A stretch of DNA of 64,000 nt from Takakia lepidozioides (taxonomy: Eukaryota; Streptophyta; Takakiopsida; Takakiales; Takakiaceae): NCBI GenBank assembly GCA_030704615.1, contig CM060732.1, forward strand, positions 41,397,053 through 41,461,052, read 5' to 3'. Below are positions 21,538 to 32,570 of the stretch, one piece after another. Both the position numbers and the translations under genes were made by a program. Position 1 is the first letter of the stretch. Each line of letters opens with the position of its first letter. The notes beneath the pieces are model-generated. The model had not been told where the DNA came from and did no database searches. It saw only the letters and a program-made list of their open reading frames with translations.

Positions 21538-22776
21538 AACGAATTTTTGGGTTACATAAGAAAATACAAACCATCATCGAGTGGATTAAACCAACTTCGG
21601 TCCGAGATGTACAATGTATTCTAGGATTTGCAAATTTCTATAGAAATTGCTGCACCATTGACACGACTCACAGGGAAGGACAAATTTGTATAGGACAAGA
21701 AGGCTGACCAAACATTTGAAAGGCTGAAGCAGACATTTACAACGGCTCCAATATTGGTACATGCAGATCCATCTAAATCATTCTTTTTGGAAGCAGATGC
21801 ATCGGACTTTACACTTGGCGCGATACTCTCTCAATACGGTACAGATGACCAACTTCACCCTGTTGGTTTTCGTTCTCGCAAATTTTCCGCTGCGGAGATC
21901 AATTATGAAATCCATGGCAAAGAACTTCTAGCGATTATCGATGCTTTTGAGGAGTGGCGTCATCTATTGGAGGGAGCTAAACATCATGTCACAGTCTATA
22001 CCGATCACAAAAACCTCGAGTATTTTATGAGTGCTCGTGTTTTGAATCGACGACAAGCGAGATGGAGTATATCACTAGCAAGTTACCTACCGTCCCGGAC
22101 ATCTTCAAGGAAAACCAGATGCTCTTTATCGACGATCGTATCTTGTGCCAAAAGAAGGGGATGCAGCTTTTGACCAACAAAAATCCATCATCTTGAAACC
22201 AGCAAATCTCCAAGTGAATATGTTATCCATGTCCACCTATGACGATATAGAGATCATAAAGGAGATTCAGGAAGCACTGAAGAGCGACCAATTTGTCACG
22301 ACACTACGAAGTCAACTAAATCGACCTTAAGACAACTCACATGTTACAAACGACTTCGAATTCAAAGATGGCTTACTTTATTTCAAGGGACTTCTCTACG
22401 TACCTCCAGGACCTACACGACTTCGAATTCTTCAAACATGTCATGATCTTCCGGCTGCAGGACATTTCGGCTTCAACAAAACAATGGAATTGATATCCAG
22501 GGACTATTGTGGCCGCAGATGTGGAAACTCGTGAAAGAATTTATAAAATCTTGCGACACGTGTGCTAGAGCGAAGGGACCACGACATCGACCGGCCTTCT
22601 TCAACCACTACCCATTCCCAAGGATCCATGATCGTCCGTGTCTATGGACTTTATTACGGACCTTCCAATTTCCAAGACCACCGATTCAATCCTTGTTATT
22701 GTAGATCGTTTTACAAAGATGACACATTTCATTCCATGTAATAAGACGGTTACAGGCGAGGAAACTGCAAGACTCT
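21538..22776 (+). pseudogene. Ty3/gypsy RT end, RNase H and integrase N-part
   Basis: The plus strand resumes the element with EFLGYI at 21541, IEWIKPTSVRDVQCILGFANF, then RNase H (FFLEADASDFTLGAILSQYG, EINYEIHGKELLAIIDAFEE, VYTDHKNLEYFM, 21754-22080). Integrase follows with an HHCC zinc finger (HD...AGHFG...CDTCARAKG) and the first catalytic Asp region FITDLPISK (about 22630-22670). A short deletion in the connection domain and several frameshifts make it inactive. At 22776 it is interrupted by the LTR element 22777-31113. Confidence 0.85.
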
Positions 22777-23316
22777 TGTAGTGTGAAAAGAAGGGGCGTG
22801 AATCCCCTTCTGGTTAATCCTAAATCTGTACTCCTCCTACTCGTCCCTGTTGAAGTATCAGGGCAAAGGAAAGGAGCGTTCTCTTTTCTGTCCAACCATC
22901 GTCATGAGGCTATATGGGTTTTTCCTTCAGGTTCGTTCGTGATCTGAGTTTGCGGAATCCTCATCCACGCCGCAGCGGAAGAGAAGACATGGATGGGAGT
23001 CTTTGGTTTGTTCTTGCCCTCGGTTCTACTTCTATGCAACAGCCTGCCCTATGCTCACTGTGCCAACAGTGTTGGCGTGATCTTTTATGTGATGCAAGCA
23101 GCCCAATGGCAGCGGTGAATACGACCCTTAATGTGAACCCCCTTGAACAGTGACATGTCGGAAATCCCTTTTTGTAATGGTGACACAGATTTAGAGGGAG
23201 ACAGCTCAGATCTTCATAAACTGCAGGGGCACTGGTTTTCCTTCAGGATTCATGCTTTCTTCATCTCAATCTCCCCAAGTTGGCCATCCCCCCATCAACC
23301 CTTTTTGCTGAGCAGC

Positions 23317-23390
<74 letters not shown>

Positions 23391-25055
23391 TTTTCTCGTC
23401 TGTTTCTCTATCTCTGTCTATGTCTACAGGCTCCTTACTTCTTCACATACAGCCCATCTATCACGTAATGCAAATGCACACTCCGCCAGGCATCCAGTGT
23501 AGCCAGCCATGAAGTCATCCTTGGTCTCACAAGGCAAAACCATCCCTTTCATCAGTCTCTCTATCTCTCTCTCTCTCTTCTCCCGTCAATACTCAACCCT
23601 TCACACTACCCCTTTCTTTTAAAAGATCCCATTTCCCAAAACAGCTCTCATCCCTTCTTCAGATTCAACCTGAATACCCCAACATCTCTCTTTTTCTTTC
23701 AACAAAAGGGCTTAAGTCGTTCATATCCTGATGCAATGCTGAAATCACACCTTATCCCTTTTGTGTTTTCATACAGTTCCAGCTTACCCTCAGTTATCTC
23801 TCCAAGCAAACAAGCTATATCTACATTGGGTCCAGTGTATCACTACCCCCCCCCCCCCCCAGCATTGTGTGCAGGTTTACAACACTGAAACAAGAACAAG
23901 AATGAAGACAACAGTGACCATTCTGTTTTCTGTGACAACAGTCTCTCTCTCTCTCTCTCTTCACTCATTTTTCTTACTGACACTACGACGGCAGGTGTAT
24001 CCATTCCTTCCATGTCCTGGTTTGAAGTCCAGAGTCTCCATTCCATTTCCAAAAACCTTTCCTCTATCACATGTCTCCACCCTTTCCTTTTAACAACCGG
24101 GGCAGTCCTAAATCTACCAAAAGCGATTTCTAAGTCCGCCAAAAGAAGAAGCCTACAGTCTACCAACTTATCTGTTTTTATCCTCCAGTGAAGCGGTGGG
24201 TCAGCCTGCCGAGATGGCACCTCACCATCGCCTGTCAGCAGCCACCACAACCTTTTCTCCTTGTCTTGATTCCAGAGTTTATCATGCCATGATGTCTCCT
24301 CATCATCCTATGGAGCATCCTGTGGTTTGCCAACTAAATTGCTCTATTCTTCTATGCATGTAGCTCTTTAAGAACTGAAATGGACCTATAGCAAGAAGAC
24401 AAAAAGGCAGCTAGAAGCCTGATTACAGATAACCTGTGTTGCCATCCAGCCAGCACTCCACATGCCTTATCGCCTCCATTGATTGTGCTCAGATTCTCTT
24501 CCTTGTGCTTCTGGCAGGTGGCCGTTCTCCTTGCTTGCTCATCTGCCCATAATTGTCATCTTCAAGACAGTGGCAGCAGCGGTGGTGCGCCGCTCTCCTT
24601 ACATGCTCCTATCTCCATGAATTGATCATCACAACGAGAAAGACGGCACCGCTTCCCTTTACACAGAATACCAAGCAGAGGCACTTAATGCTGCCCTCTA
24701 AACCAAGCGAAGTCCCACAGCGCAGGTACAACCTCTCAACACAGACTGCCCTGTCAACACCACAGCTCGCGGCAGCTGCTACGAATCGCCCGTCACCTTC
24801 CTCTTCGTTCTTCCTTCCTCGCGGATTTTAGGTTGAGCATCAGTGACGAAAACGTTCATCGCATGGATGAAAAATGCATGGTCACAACTTAGCCATTTTT
24901 ATTTTGGCAACGCATGAGTACAGTATGCCCACAAAATTACCTGTATGGAGGGATATATCCCTCTTGCAGTTGGTATGAGGCCCTCCCATTATAGTGATGC
25001 AGGGTCTTAACGGTGAAGCCAAAATGTAATGTCACTCCCCTGCATTCACACTACA
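22777..25055 (-). repeat. 3' LTR of the non-autonomous element
   Basis: On the minus strand this LTR runs TGTAGTGTGAATGCAGGGG to TTCACACTACA, about 2.28 kb. It contains a (CT)n tract (about 23322-23388), a second CT tract at 23941-23960 and a C run at 23848-23860. It keeps nine terminal bases (CACACTACA) that the 5' LTR lacks at its inner edge. Open frames inside it are repeat-driven and not genes. Confidence 0.9.
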
Positions 25056-25075
25056 TATGTAGTGTGTCTCCCTTT

Positions 25076-25813
25076 TTAAGTGTCAGGGTCCTCACTGACC
25101 ACCTTCACTGGCTGACCACCCACTGGTGGTATGAATGGTTTCAAATCTCGCCTACTTCTTACCCATTCCTTGTTTGCCCCATCTCTTAGCCTGCATTTGC
25201 GTGCAGCTTCCCTTCCAGGATCATAAGGTACTCCCAACAGGTACATTGTGTTAATTCCCCTTCTGTTTCTGCTCCAGATATCTTGGAGAGGTCCGTTCAT
25301 AATATTGTTTTTGATTGTCATGCCTTGGCCTTCAGCAAAGGGAAACCCCTCTCTGCTCATAATCTTCATGGCCACTTCTGTCTGGCTGGTGCGAGCAGGG
25401 TTGTTCTCAAACTGACACCACCACCTGGTTTCCATGCAACTCATCATGCCAATTTCATGGCCTTCTTCCTTGGCCACAGTTTTCGTGCTCCATCCCTGAG
25501 CTTGCATCGTCGTCCAGCCTCTCTTGTTTAAGTGACAGTGTCCCGGCTGTCCATTTGTTCCGCCGGCCAGAGCAAATCCAATTTGTGACAATGCCTTCTT
25601 CCTCTTCTTGTAGTTCATGCCAGGCAGGTCCTGATCTCCTTCCCACACAAACCAGCGTTTCCCAATTTTGTTGTTGCTCCCTGGCTCCTTGTTTTGAATC
25701 TCAGCTACCACTTGTGCTCCCATCGACACTTGCACCTTTCGTACTGCTTCATTTCCTGCATGCAGGTTGTCCTCAACAGCAGGCTGCAATTTCATTTGTA
25801 TTGTTGGTGGCAA
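25076..25813 (-). CDS. Orphan ORF between PPR sequence and 3' LTR, 245 codons
   Basis: A long frame on the coding strand of the element ends just before the polypurine tract. It is rich in Arg, Lys, Gly and Trp (GKRWFVWEGDQDLPGMNYKK, WSTKTVAKEEGHEIGMMSC, GREAARKCRLRDGANKEW). No retroviral domain or known host domain is recognised. It overlaps the end of the PPR-like frame. It may be a captured host fragment or simply open by chance. Confidence 0.35.
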   Translation of the reverse strand: MPPTIQMKLQPAVEDNLHAGNEAVRKVQVSMGAQVVAEIQNKEPGSNNKIGKRWFVWEGDQDLPGMNYKKRKKALSQIGFALAGGTNGQPGHCHLNKRGWTTMQAQGWSTKTVAKEEGHEIGMMSCMETRWWCQFENNPARTSQTEVAMKIMSREGFPFAEGQGMTIKNNIMNGPLQDIWSRNRRGINTMYLLGVPYDPGREAARKCRLRDGANKEWVRSRRDLKPFIPPVGGQPVKVVSEDPDT

Positions 25814-26340
25814 GTCATGGGCAACCCTCTGGTTACCATGCCTTCCTTCTTCCCTTCAACCAGCCTGCCCTCTTTAAGAGATTCAGGGCTGGTGTATGCC
25901 TTGCAAGTAGAAGTGATCGTGACATGGGTAGGCTTCATAGCCTCCCACATCAACTGCCCATCCATCTCCTGAGCCTGAATTTCACAACCATGCTGGGCAT
26001 ATCCTGAAATCATTGCACTCCATGAGAGCAGATTGGGTGGCATACCTTCCTGCTCCATTTGTTCAAACAGTTGCAGGGTCTGTGCTTCAGAGCCATGCTG
26101 GGCATAACCTGCAATCATTACTCTCCATGGCCCCACTTTTCTGTGAGACACATTGTCACACACATGTTGTGCATTCATGCTCCCACGTTTGGCATACCTG
26201 TCAACAATGGCAGTCTCCATAATGATATCTGGTGCAATACCAGATTTGATACTGTCATCATGGACCTCTTCGCCTTTTACCCGGTCTGCCAGGTTCGCAC
26301 ATGCATTCAACACACACAGGAACGTCACCTATTTGGGCTT
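25792..26340 (-). pseudogene. PPR gene fragment carried by the LTR element
   Basis: The frame reads TFLCVLNACANLADRVKGEE, KSGIAPDIIMETAIVDRYAK, RVMIAGYAQHGSEAQTLQLF, SWSAMISGYAQHGCEIQAQE, which are P, L and S repeats like those of the PPR gene at 1965-4739. The array is short and internally deleted (Asp or Met missing in several positions) and joins non-PPR sequence on both sides. It is therefore a host gene fragment taken up by the retrotransposon. Confidence 0.85.
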
Positions 26341-26581
26341 CTCTCCTTCATCTCCAGCATCTGTAGAAAGCTCATTGCCTCTCTGAATTGCATCTGCTGG
26401 CATAGCCTTAGCTCCTTCAGTTACAATGTCAAAGCACTCTTCAAGGCCGTTAGCACCCATGTGATGCCAATGATCTAGGTATGCTTGGGGATGATGGCAC
26501 ATTACCTTCATCTCTCCTTCATACAGCACCACCGAGTCACCCTTTTCACAACCTTCTCCACTTCTTTCCTCAATCAAACTG

Positions 26582-28786
26582 TCACTTGTGGAGCGGCTGT
26601 TCCAGAGCTGCTCTGCTCTTGTTTTTCAGCTCCATAGGCTGCAGATTACTCTCTACAGAGACATGACTTGTCATGAGCTGCCTCCCATACAAGACATGCA
26701 GCTCCTTCACTTTAATGCTTGAGCTTGCACTGAGCATTCTCAGATGTCCTCGTGTACCCGGATCCCATACCTTTTGCTGGGCATAGTTCATTGGCTGACC
26801 TCTGAACGTTATCAGGTCAACCAGGGTCTTCTCAGCAGAAAGGCCAACCTTCTCTTTCTGATCCCTATGCATCCTCTCCATCCCAAGATGCATCTCTCTA
26901 AGAGAGTCAAACTTTGCTGCTAGTTTCCCCATTTTCCACAACAAGAGTGTTGAACCGTGAGAAGATTTCAAATCTTTCTTGTGAACGGTACTCAAATCTC
27001 CCATCCTTTGTTTTGTGGGTGGGAATTCAAGTTTCCTTGTATCAACATCTACAGTTTCAAGGGCTGGAGAGACACTCTGGCTTTTGGCACGAACTGGTGA
27101 TTTCAGCGGACTCACATCTGATCCCAAGTTGTCATGCAAGCTGATGTCTCTTGTGCACTCAACCAACATCCACTTAGACATACCATCTTCCTTGTCATCC
27201 TTCTCATGTGCTATATTGGTCGTATGTCCTCCTTTACTTGAGTGTTCCGAACTCCTTTTGTATTCAGGTTCATTGTCCTCCTTTGTCTTGCATTGCGCAC
27301 ATCTCACTCCTCCCATTCCCAATTGGTGTCCACATGTGTGTCTTTCTTTACACTCCATATGACCCTTCTTGGATGAACAAAAGGCAGTGACCTGCCCATC
27401 TACATAGCATTGGTCGTGCAACTGAAACTTCCTACTTCTGAACTCTTCTTCACTCAATAAATTTTGACCACACAACCCTTGCACGTTGTCGTTGATGACA
27501 TCAAGATTTCTGTATATTGGTGTGGTGGTGGTATCATGATCAAGACAATCATCCCTTGCTTCTAACTCTTGCTTGGTTCCACATTTTTTCCGCATGTCTT
27601 GCTCTATCTCCAACTGTGCATCCTTTATGTCTGATTCCAGAGGTGCATCTTGATCCAGACCCTTTCTCGTTTGAGCGAGCAATGTACACTCTTCCTCTAC
27701 CCATCCCATCAGATCTGCCCAAGACTCCTTGTCATCTTCGTCTCTCAAGACACTCACTTCACAGGTTGTACCACCAATCCTTGGCGAGTTGGTGACGCTC
27801 TGCCCATACTCTTCCTCCACCCATTCCATCAGATCTGCCCAAGACTCCTTGTCATCTTCGTCTCTCAAGACACTCACTTCACAGGTTGTACCACTAATCC
27901 TTGGTGAGTTGGCAACACTATGCCCATACTCCCCAAGCATGTCTTGATCTACATGTGCCTTTGTAGAAGACCTTAGGATCTGCACAGGAACTTGCAATCT
28001 AGGTGCACACTCTTCATTGACACCTGATTGACTCTCTGTTGAACAAAAGATATCTTCCAAGATCTCTTCTTCCACATCACAAAACACATTCACAACGTTT
28101 GTGCCAAGAGAGCTTACACATTCGAATTCCATCCTTCTGCTGCTCTTCGACTCCCATTGTTCCAACATTTCACAGCCTGAATCTTGCATTCCACATGTTC
28201 CCATTTGCAGCCCCAGCCGGTGATTCTTTTCACTTCGGATCTGATTCTGTCTTGATGGACATGCAGTGCAACACTCTACTTGCTGCCTTGTTTTGTTCAA
28301 GTTGAGAACTCGAGGAAGCATTGCAGGGACTTCACTGGTGTGGTTCTTCTCCCTAAAGCACCTCCGTGACATTGTTTTGTGATCTGGTATAGGTTTATGA
28401 TCAATAGAACTCACAGGTGTGAACCTGTTGTGCTTATCCTTCTCAATCAGAGATAATTTCTCTTCCATCCCTGTAACAGACTCTTCCACATTGGTATCTA
28501 TCTCATCAAACTTCCTTGCTAACATCACTTCATTCTTACTTGATTGATCTTCTCCTCCAAATTTCAAGATTATGGCTACTTGAAAATCATGCCAGTTCAT
28601 GGGCCTTGGTTTTTGTATACGATGCCAAGTATCTGCCCGTCCCTTGAGATTCAGCCATGCCGATACAAATAACTTGTGCTTATCATAGCTCCGGATTTCT
28701 CCATCCCTTTTCAGATTCTGGATCCAGCTGCAAACATCCTCATCCTCCTTCCCGTAAAATGGAATGTTAGTCACCATTGCTCGCAA
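26582..28786 (-). CDS. Gag-like protein of the non-autonomous LTR element, 734 aa
   Basis: The frame opens 56 bases after the primer-binding site. Its first 110 residues fit a retrotransposon gag domain (FYGKEDEDVCSWIQNLKRDG, LFVSAWLNLKGRADTWHR, FQVAIILKFGG). A long acidic, Cys-containing middle follows, with a tandem 40-residue duplication (SPRI.GTTCEVSVLRDEDDK) and a Cys/His-rich piece (CKERHTCG...VRCAQC) that might bind zinc. No protease or polymerase is encoded. An intact 734-codon frame in an element with near-identical LTRs suggests it was under recent constraint. Confidence 0.7.
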   Translation of the reverse strand: MRAMVTNIPFYGKEDEDVCSWIQNLKRDGEIRSYDKHKLFVSAWLNLKGRADTWHRIQKPRPMNWHDFQVAIILKFGGEDQSSKNEVMLARKFDEIDTNVEESVTGMEEKLSLIEKDKHNRFTPVSSIDHKPIPDHKTMSRRCFREKNHTSEVPAMLPRVLNLNKTRQQVECCTACPSRQNQIRSEKNHRLGLQMGTCGMQDSGCEMLEQWESKSSRRMEFECVSSLGTNVVNVFCDVEEEILEDIFCSTESQSGVNEECAPRLQVPVQILRSSTKAHVDQDMLGEYGHSVANSPRISGTTCEVSVLRDEDDKESWADLMEWVEEEYGQSVTNSPRIGGTTCEVSVLRDEDDKESWADLMGWVEEECTLLAQTRKGLDQDAPLESDIKDAQLEIEQDMRKKCGTKQELEARDDCLDHDTTTTPIYRNLDVINDNVQGLCGQNLLSEEEFRSRKFQLHDQCYVDGQVTAFCSSKKGHMECKERHTCGHQLGMGGVRCAQCKTKEDNEPEYKRSSEHSSKGGHTTNIAHEKDDKEDGMSKWMLVECTRDISLHDNLGSDVSPLKSPVRAKSQSVSPALETVDVDTRKLEFPPTKQRMGDLSTVHKKDLKSSHGSTLLLWKMGKLAAKFDSLREMHLGMERMHRDQKEKVGLSAEKTLVDLITFRGQPMNYAQQKVWDPGTRGHLRMLSASSSIKVKELHVLYGRQLMTSHVSVESNLQPMELKNKSRAALEQPLHK
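27700..27935. repeat. 120-base tandem duplication inside the gag-like ORF
   Basis: The word CAGATCTGCCCAAGACTCC starts at 27710 and again at 27830 with nearly identical flanks, giving a 120-base (40-codon) in-frame duplication. Confidence 0.9.
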
Positions 28787-28842
28787 TCACTCCCCTATCT
28801 TGCTACACTAAATCCTACATTTCCCGGATCAAAGACCGGCCT

Positions 28843-28854
28843 GCTCTGATACCA
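28843..28854 (-). other. Primer-binding site for initiator tRNA-Met
   Basis: The minus strand reads TGGTATCAGAGC directly at the inner edge of the right LTR. This fixes the element's orientation and its 5' LTR. Confidence 0.9.
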
Positions 28855-29384
28855 AAAGAAGGGGCGTGAATCCCCTTCTGGTTAATCCTAAATCTGTACT
28901 CCTCCTACTCGTCCCTGTTGAAGTATCAGGGCAAAGGAAAGGAGCGTTCTCTTTTCTGTCCAACCATCGTCATGAGGCTATATGGGTTTTTCCTTCAGGT
29001 TCGTTCGTGATCAGAGTTTGCGGAATCCTCATCCACGCCGCAGCGGAAGAGAAGACATGGATGGGAGTCTTTGGTTTGTTCTTGCCCTCGGTTCTACTTC
29101 TATGCAACAGCCTGCCCTATGCTCACTGTGCCAACAGTGTTGGCGTGATCTTTTATGTGATGCAAGCAGCCCAATGGCAGCGGTGAATACGACCCTTAAT
29201 GTGAACCCCCTTGAGCAGTGACATGTCGGAAATCCCTTTTTGTAATGGTGACACAGATTTAGAGGGAGACAGCTCAGATCTTCATAAACTGCAGGGGCAC
29301 TGGTTTTCCTTCAGGATTCATGCTTTCTTCATCTCAATCTCCCCAAGTTGGCCATCCCCCCATCAACCCTTTTTGCTGAGCAGC

Positions 29385-29452
<68 letters not shown>

Positions 29453-31113
29453 TTTTCTCGTCTGTTTCTCTATCTCTGTCTATGTCTACAGGCTCCTTAC
29501 TTCTTCACATACAGCCCATCTATCACGTAATGCAAATGCACACTCCGCCAGGCATCCAGTGCAGCCAGCCATGAAGTCATCCTTGGTCTCACAAGGCAAA
29601 CCATCCCTTTCATCAGTCTCTCTATCTCTCTCTCTCTCTCTTCTCCCCGTCAATACTCAACCCTTCACACTACCCCTTTCTTTTAAAAGATCCCATTTCC
29701 CAAAACAGCTCTCATCCCTTCTTCAGATTCAACCTGAATACCCAACATCTCTCTTTTTCTTTCAACAAAAGGGCTTAAGTCGTTCATATCCTGATGCAAT
29801 GCTGAAATCACACCTTATCCCTTTTGTGTTTTCATACAGTTCCAGCTACCCTCAGTTATCTCTCCAAGCAAACAAGCTATATCTACATTGGGTCCAGTGT
29901 ATCACTACCCCCCCCCCCCAGCATTGTGTGCAGGTTTACAACACTGAAACAAGAACAAGAATGAAGACAACAGTGACCATTCTGTTTTCTGTGACAACAG
30001 TCTCTCTCTCTCTCTCTTCACTCATTTTTCTTACTGACACTACGACGGCAGGTGTATCCATTCCTTCCATGTCCTGGTTTGAAGTCCAGAGTCTCCATTC
30101 CATTTCCAAAAACCTTTCCTCTATCACATGTCTCCACCCTTTCCTTTTAACAACCGGGGCAGTCCTAAATCTACCAAAAGCGATTTCTAAGTCCGCCAAA
30201 AGAAGAAGCCTACAGTCTACCAACTTATCTGTTTTTATCCTCCAGTGAAGCGGTGGGTCAGCCTGCCGAGATGGCACCTCACCATCGCCTGTCAGCAGCC
30301 ACCACAACCTTTTCTCCTTGTCTTGATTCCAGAGTTTATCATGCCATGATGTCTCCTCATCATCCTATGGAGCATCCTGTGGTTTGCCAACTAAATTGCT
30401 CTATTCTTCTATGCATGTAGCTCTTTAAGAACTGAAATGGACCTATAGCAAGAAGACAAAAAGGCAGCTAGAAGCCTGATTACAGATAACCTGTGTTGCC
30501 ATCCAGCCAGCACTCCACATGCCTTATCGCCTCCATTGATTGTGCTCAGATTCTCTTCCTTGTGCTTCTGGCAGGTGGCCGTTCTCCTTGCTTGCTCATC
30601 TGCCCATAATTGTCATCTTCAAGACAGTGGCAGCAGCGATGGTGCGCCGCTCTCCTTACATGCTCCTATCTCCATGAATTGATCATCACAACGAGAAAGA
30701 CGGCACCGCTTCCCTTTACACAGAATACCAAGCAGAGGCACTTAATGCTGCCCTCTAAACCAAGCGAAGTCCCACAGCGCAGGTACAACCTCTCAACACA
30801 GACTGCCCTGTCAACACCACAGCTCGCGGCAGCTGCTACGAATCGCCCGTCACCTTCCTCTTCGTTCTTCCTTCCTCGCGGATTTTAGGTTGAGCATCAG
30901 TGACGAAAACGTTCATCGCATGGATGAAAAATGCATGGTCACAACTTAGCCATTTTTATTTTGGCAACGCATGAGTACAGTATGCCCACAAAATTACCTG
31001 TATGGAGGGATATATCCCTCTTGCAGTTGGTATGATGGCCCTCCCATTATAGTGATGCAGGGTCTTAACGGTGAAGCCAAAATGTAATGTCACTCCCCTG
31101 CATTCACACTACA
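28855..31113 (-). repeat. 5' LTR of the non-autonomous element
   Basis: The sequence matches the LTR at 22777-25055 with few differences, for example GATCAGAG for GATCTGAG and TATGATGGCC for TATGAGGCC, and shorter CT and C runs. On the minus strand it begins TGTAGTGTGAATGC; its inner end passes from CTTCTTTT directly into the primer-binding site without the terminal CACACTACA. Confidence 0.9.
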
Positions 31114-32042
31114 CTCTTCCTCAATAATATCTACCATATTCATGGACTCCCGAAGAACATCGTATCTGATCGAGGACCACAGTTCATATCGAATTTTTGG
31201 GGGGGATTATTTCACATATTGGATACTAAGATCAACCTCTCTACAGCTAATCATCCACAGAATGATTGTCAAACCGAACGTGTAAACCAGATTTTGGAGC
31301 AGTATTTTCGTTGTACGATAAATTATCACCAAGATAATTAGACGGACCTTCTGTCATTAGCTGAATTTGCCTACAACAACACTATACATTCTTCGACCAA
31401 ACAAACTCCATTTTTCTCTAATTATGGTCATCATCCTCGAGCAAATCATTTCCACATGAAGACTGTTGGAAGCCCTGCTGCAGAAAACCTTGCTACTCAT
31501 CTCGCTACGATTCACAAGGAGCTTACATTCCACCTCGCAGAAGCTCAAAAACAATACAAGGAGTACACAGATCAACGTCGCCAACTCCAACCCCAGTTCA
31601 AGGTCGGAGATCGTGTGTGGCTTCTTCGACGGGACATACAAACATTGCGACCATCAAGGAAATTGGATTATCAATGCCTGGGACCATTCAAAATTATTCG
31701 ACAAATAAATCCGGTCAGTTTTCGGCTTGAACTCCCACGAGTATGCGCATCCATCCAGTCTTTCATGTTTCATTATTGGAGTTGTATCATCCATCGAATA
31801 TTCCAGGAAGAGTCTCCGTACCACCTCCACCAATCGAAGTCAATCAGGAAATTGAGTATGAAATCGACGAAGTCCTAGACTCTCGTATCAAGTATAAATG
31901 TCTTGAGTATTTCGTACATTGGAAAGGCTACGACATCAGCGAACGAACGTGGGAACCTTCATCCAACCTCGCCAATGCATCTGACAAAGTCCAAGAGTTT
32001 TATCAACAATATCCAGCTAAGCCCCGAGCTACACATCAATAA
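31114..32042 (+). pseudogene. Ty3/gypsy integrase C-part and chromodomain
   Basis: The integrase continues after the nested element: NNIYHIHGLPKNIVSDRGPQ with the second catalytic Asp, ANHPQNDCQTERVNQILEQY with the catalytic Glu, a TAG at 31340, then AEFAYNN, FKVGDRVWLL, LGPFKIIRQINPVSF. A frameshift leads to a chromodomain: EYEIDEVLDSRIKYK, YFVHWKGYDISERTWEP. This places the element among the chromoviruses, whose chromodomain targets integration to heterochromatin. Confidence 0.88.
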
Positions 32043-32570
32043 GACGTCACAACGATGATGTCAGTCAAGTTAGCTTCAAGGTGAAGACTCCACATTCAAT
32101 GTACCTGATACACGCTAAGGAGGAAGGAGCACCACACAGTATATATAGCTACAATTCCAGCACTCTTGCATCTTGTATTGGCAGTACGGAGTCACAAGAA
32201 CCAAATACATTGGAGTTGTCGCTTACCCAGCTACCAGATCAGCCGTTCCGACTCTCACGACCTTCAACATCACGTCGACACTCTCGAGATGATGGGCCAC
32301 CAATGCGACACGTACTTCCTCGTCTGGACCCCGTACGACGGCAAGTGGAGCCTACTCGAAGTCTGATAATTCTGTTGGAGGTTGAGGCTTCGGACCGAGA
32401 GGGCAACGAAATCATGTTTGAAGGCAGCTTCGAAAATCAGATTGCTCAAATCACTGCGTGGTCCCAAGTTCAAGGTGTTGGACACTATCGATGGTTGCAA
32501 GGACCTATATATTCATGACTACATCCTGAGTCTGTATCCACAATCGGCTGATGCCATTGCATCAATTTAG
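32043..32570 (+). other. 3' region after the chromodomain, possible LTR
   Basis: It has a TATATATA box at about 32141-32148 and no coding domain. It could be the 3' LTR, but it does not resemble the region upstream of gag at 20689-21339. Confidence 0.4.

Larger units (their letters stand above)
22777..31113 (-). mobile_element. Non-autonomous LTR retrotransposon with gag-like ORF and PPR sequence
   Basis: An 8337-base element has near-identical direct repeats at both ends (22777-25055 and 28855-31113). Orientation is minus: the primer-binding site TGGTATCAGAGC, complementary to initiator tRNA-Met, lies just inside the right LTR, and the purine run AAAAAGGGAGA lies just inside the left LTR. 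The outer ends are inverted repeats TGTAGTGTGAA and TTCACACTACA. It sits in the gypsy integrase with CTCT repeated on both sides (22773-22776 and 31114-31117), and removing it restores the integrase frame. Between the LTRs there is a gag-like ORF (26582-28786) and further frames, but no protease, reverse transcriptase, RNase H or integrase, so it must rely on another element. LTR identity is high: I count about ten substitutions or single-base indels plus CT/C run-length differences. Confidence 0.9.

Noticed and set aside
29211-30248. A 345-codon plus-strand frame in the right LTR
   Set aside because: It is driven by the (CT)n tract (Ser-Leu repeats) and is broken in the near-identical left LTR by run-length changes. 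It is also antisense to the element.
22777-31113. DNA transposon interpretation because of the 11-base terminal inverted repeats
   Set aside because: Long direct LTRs, a tRNA-Met primer site and a polypurine tract show an LTR retrotransposon; short inverted ends are normal for LTRs.
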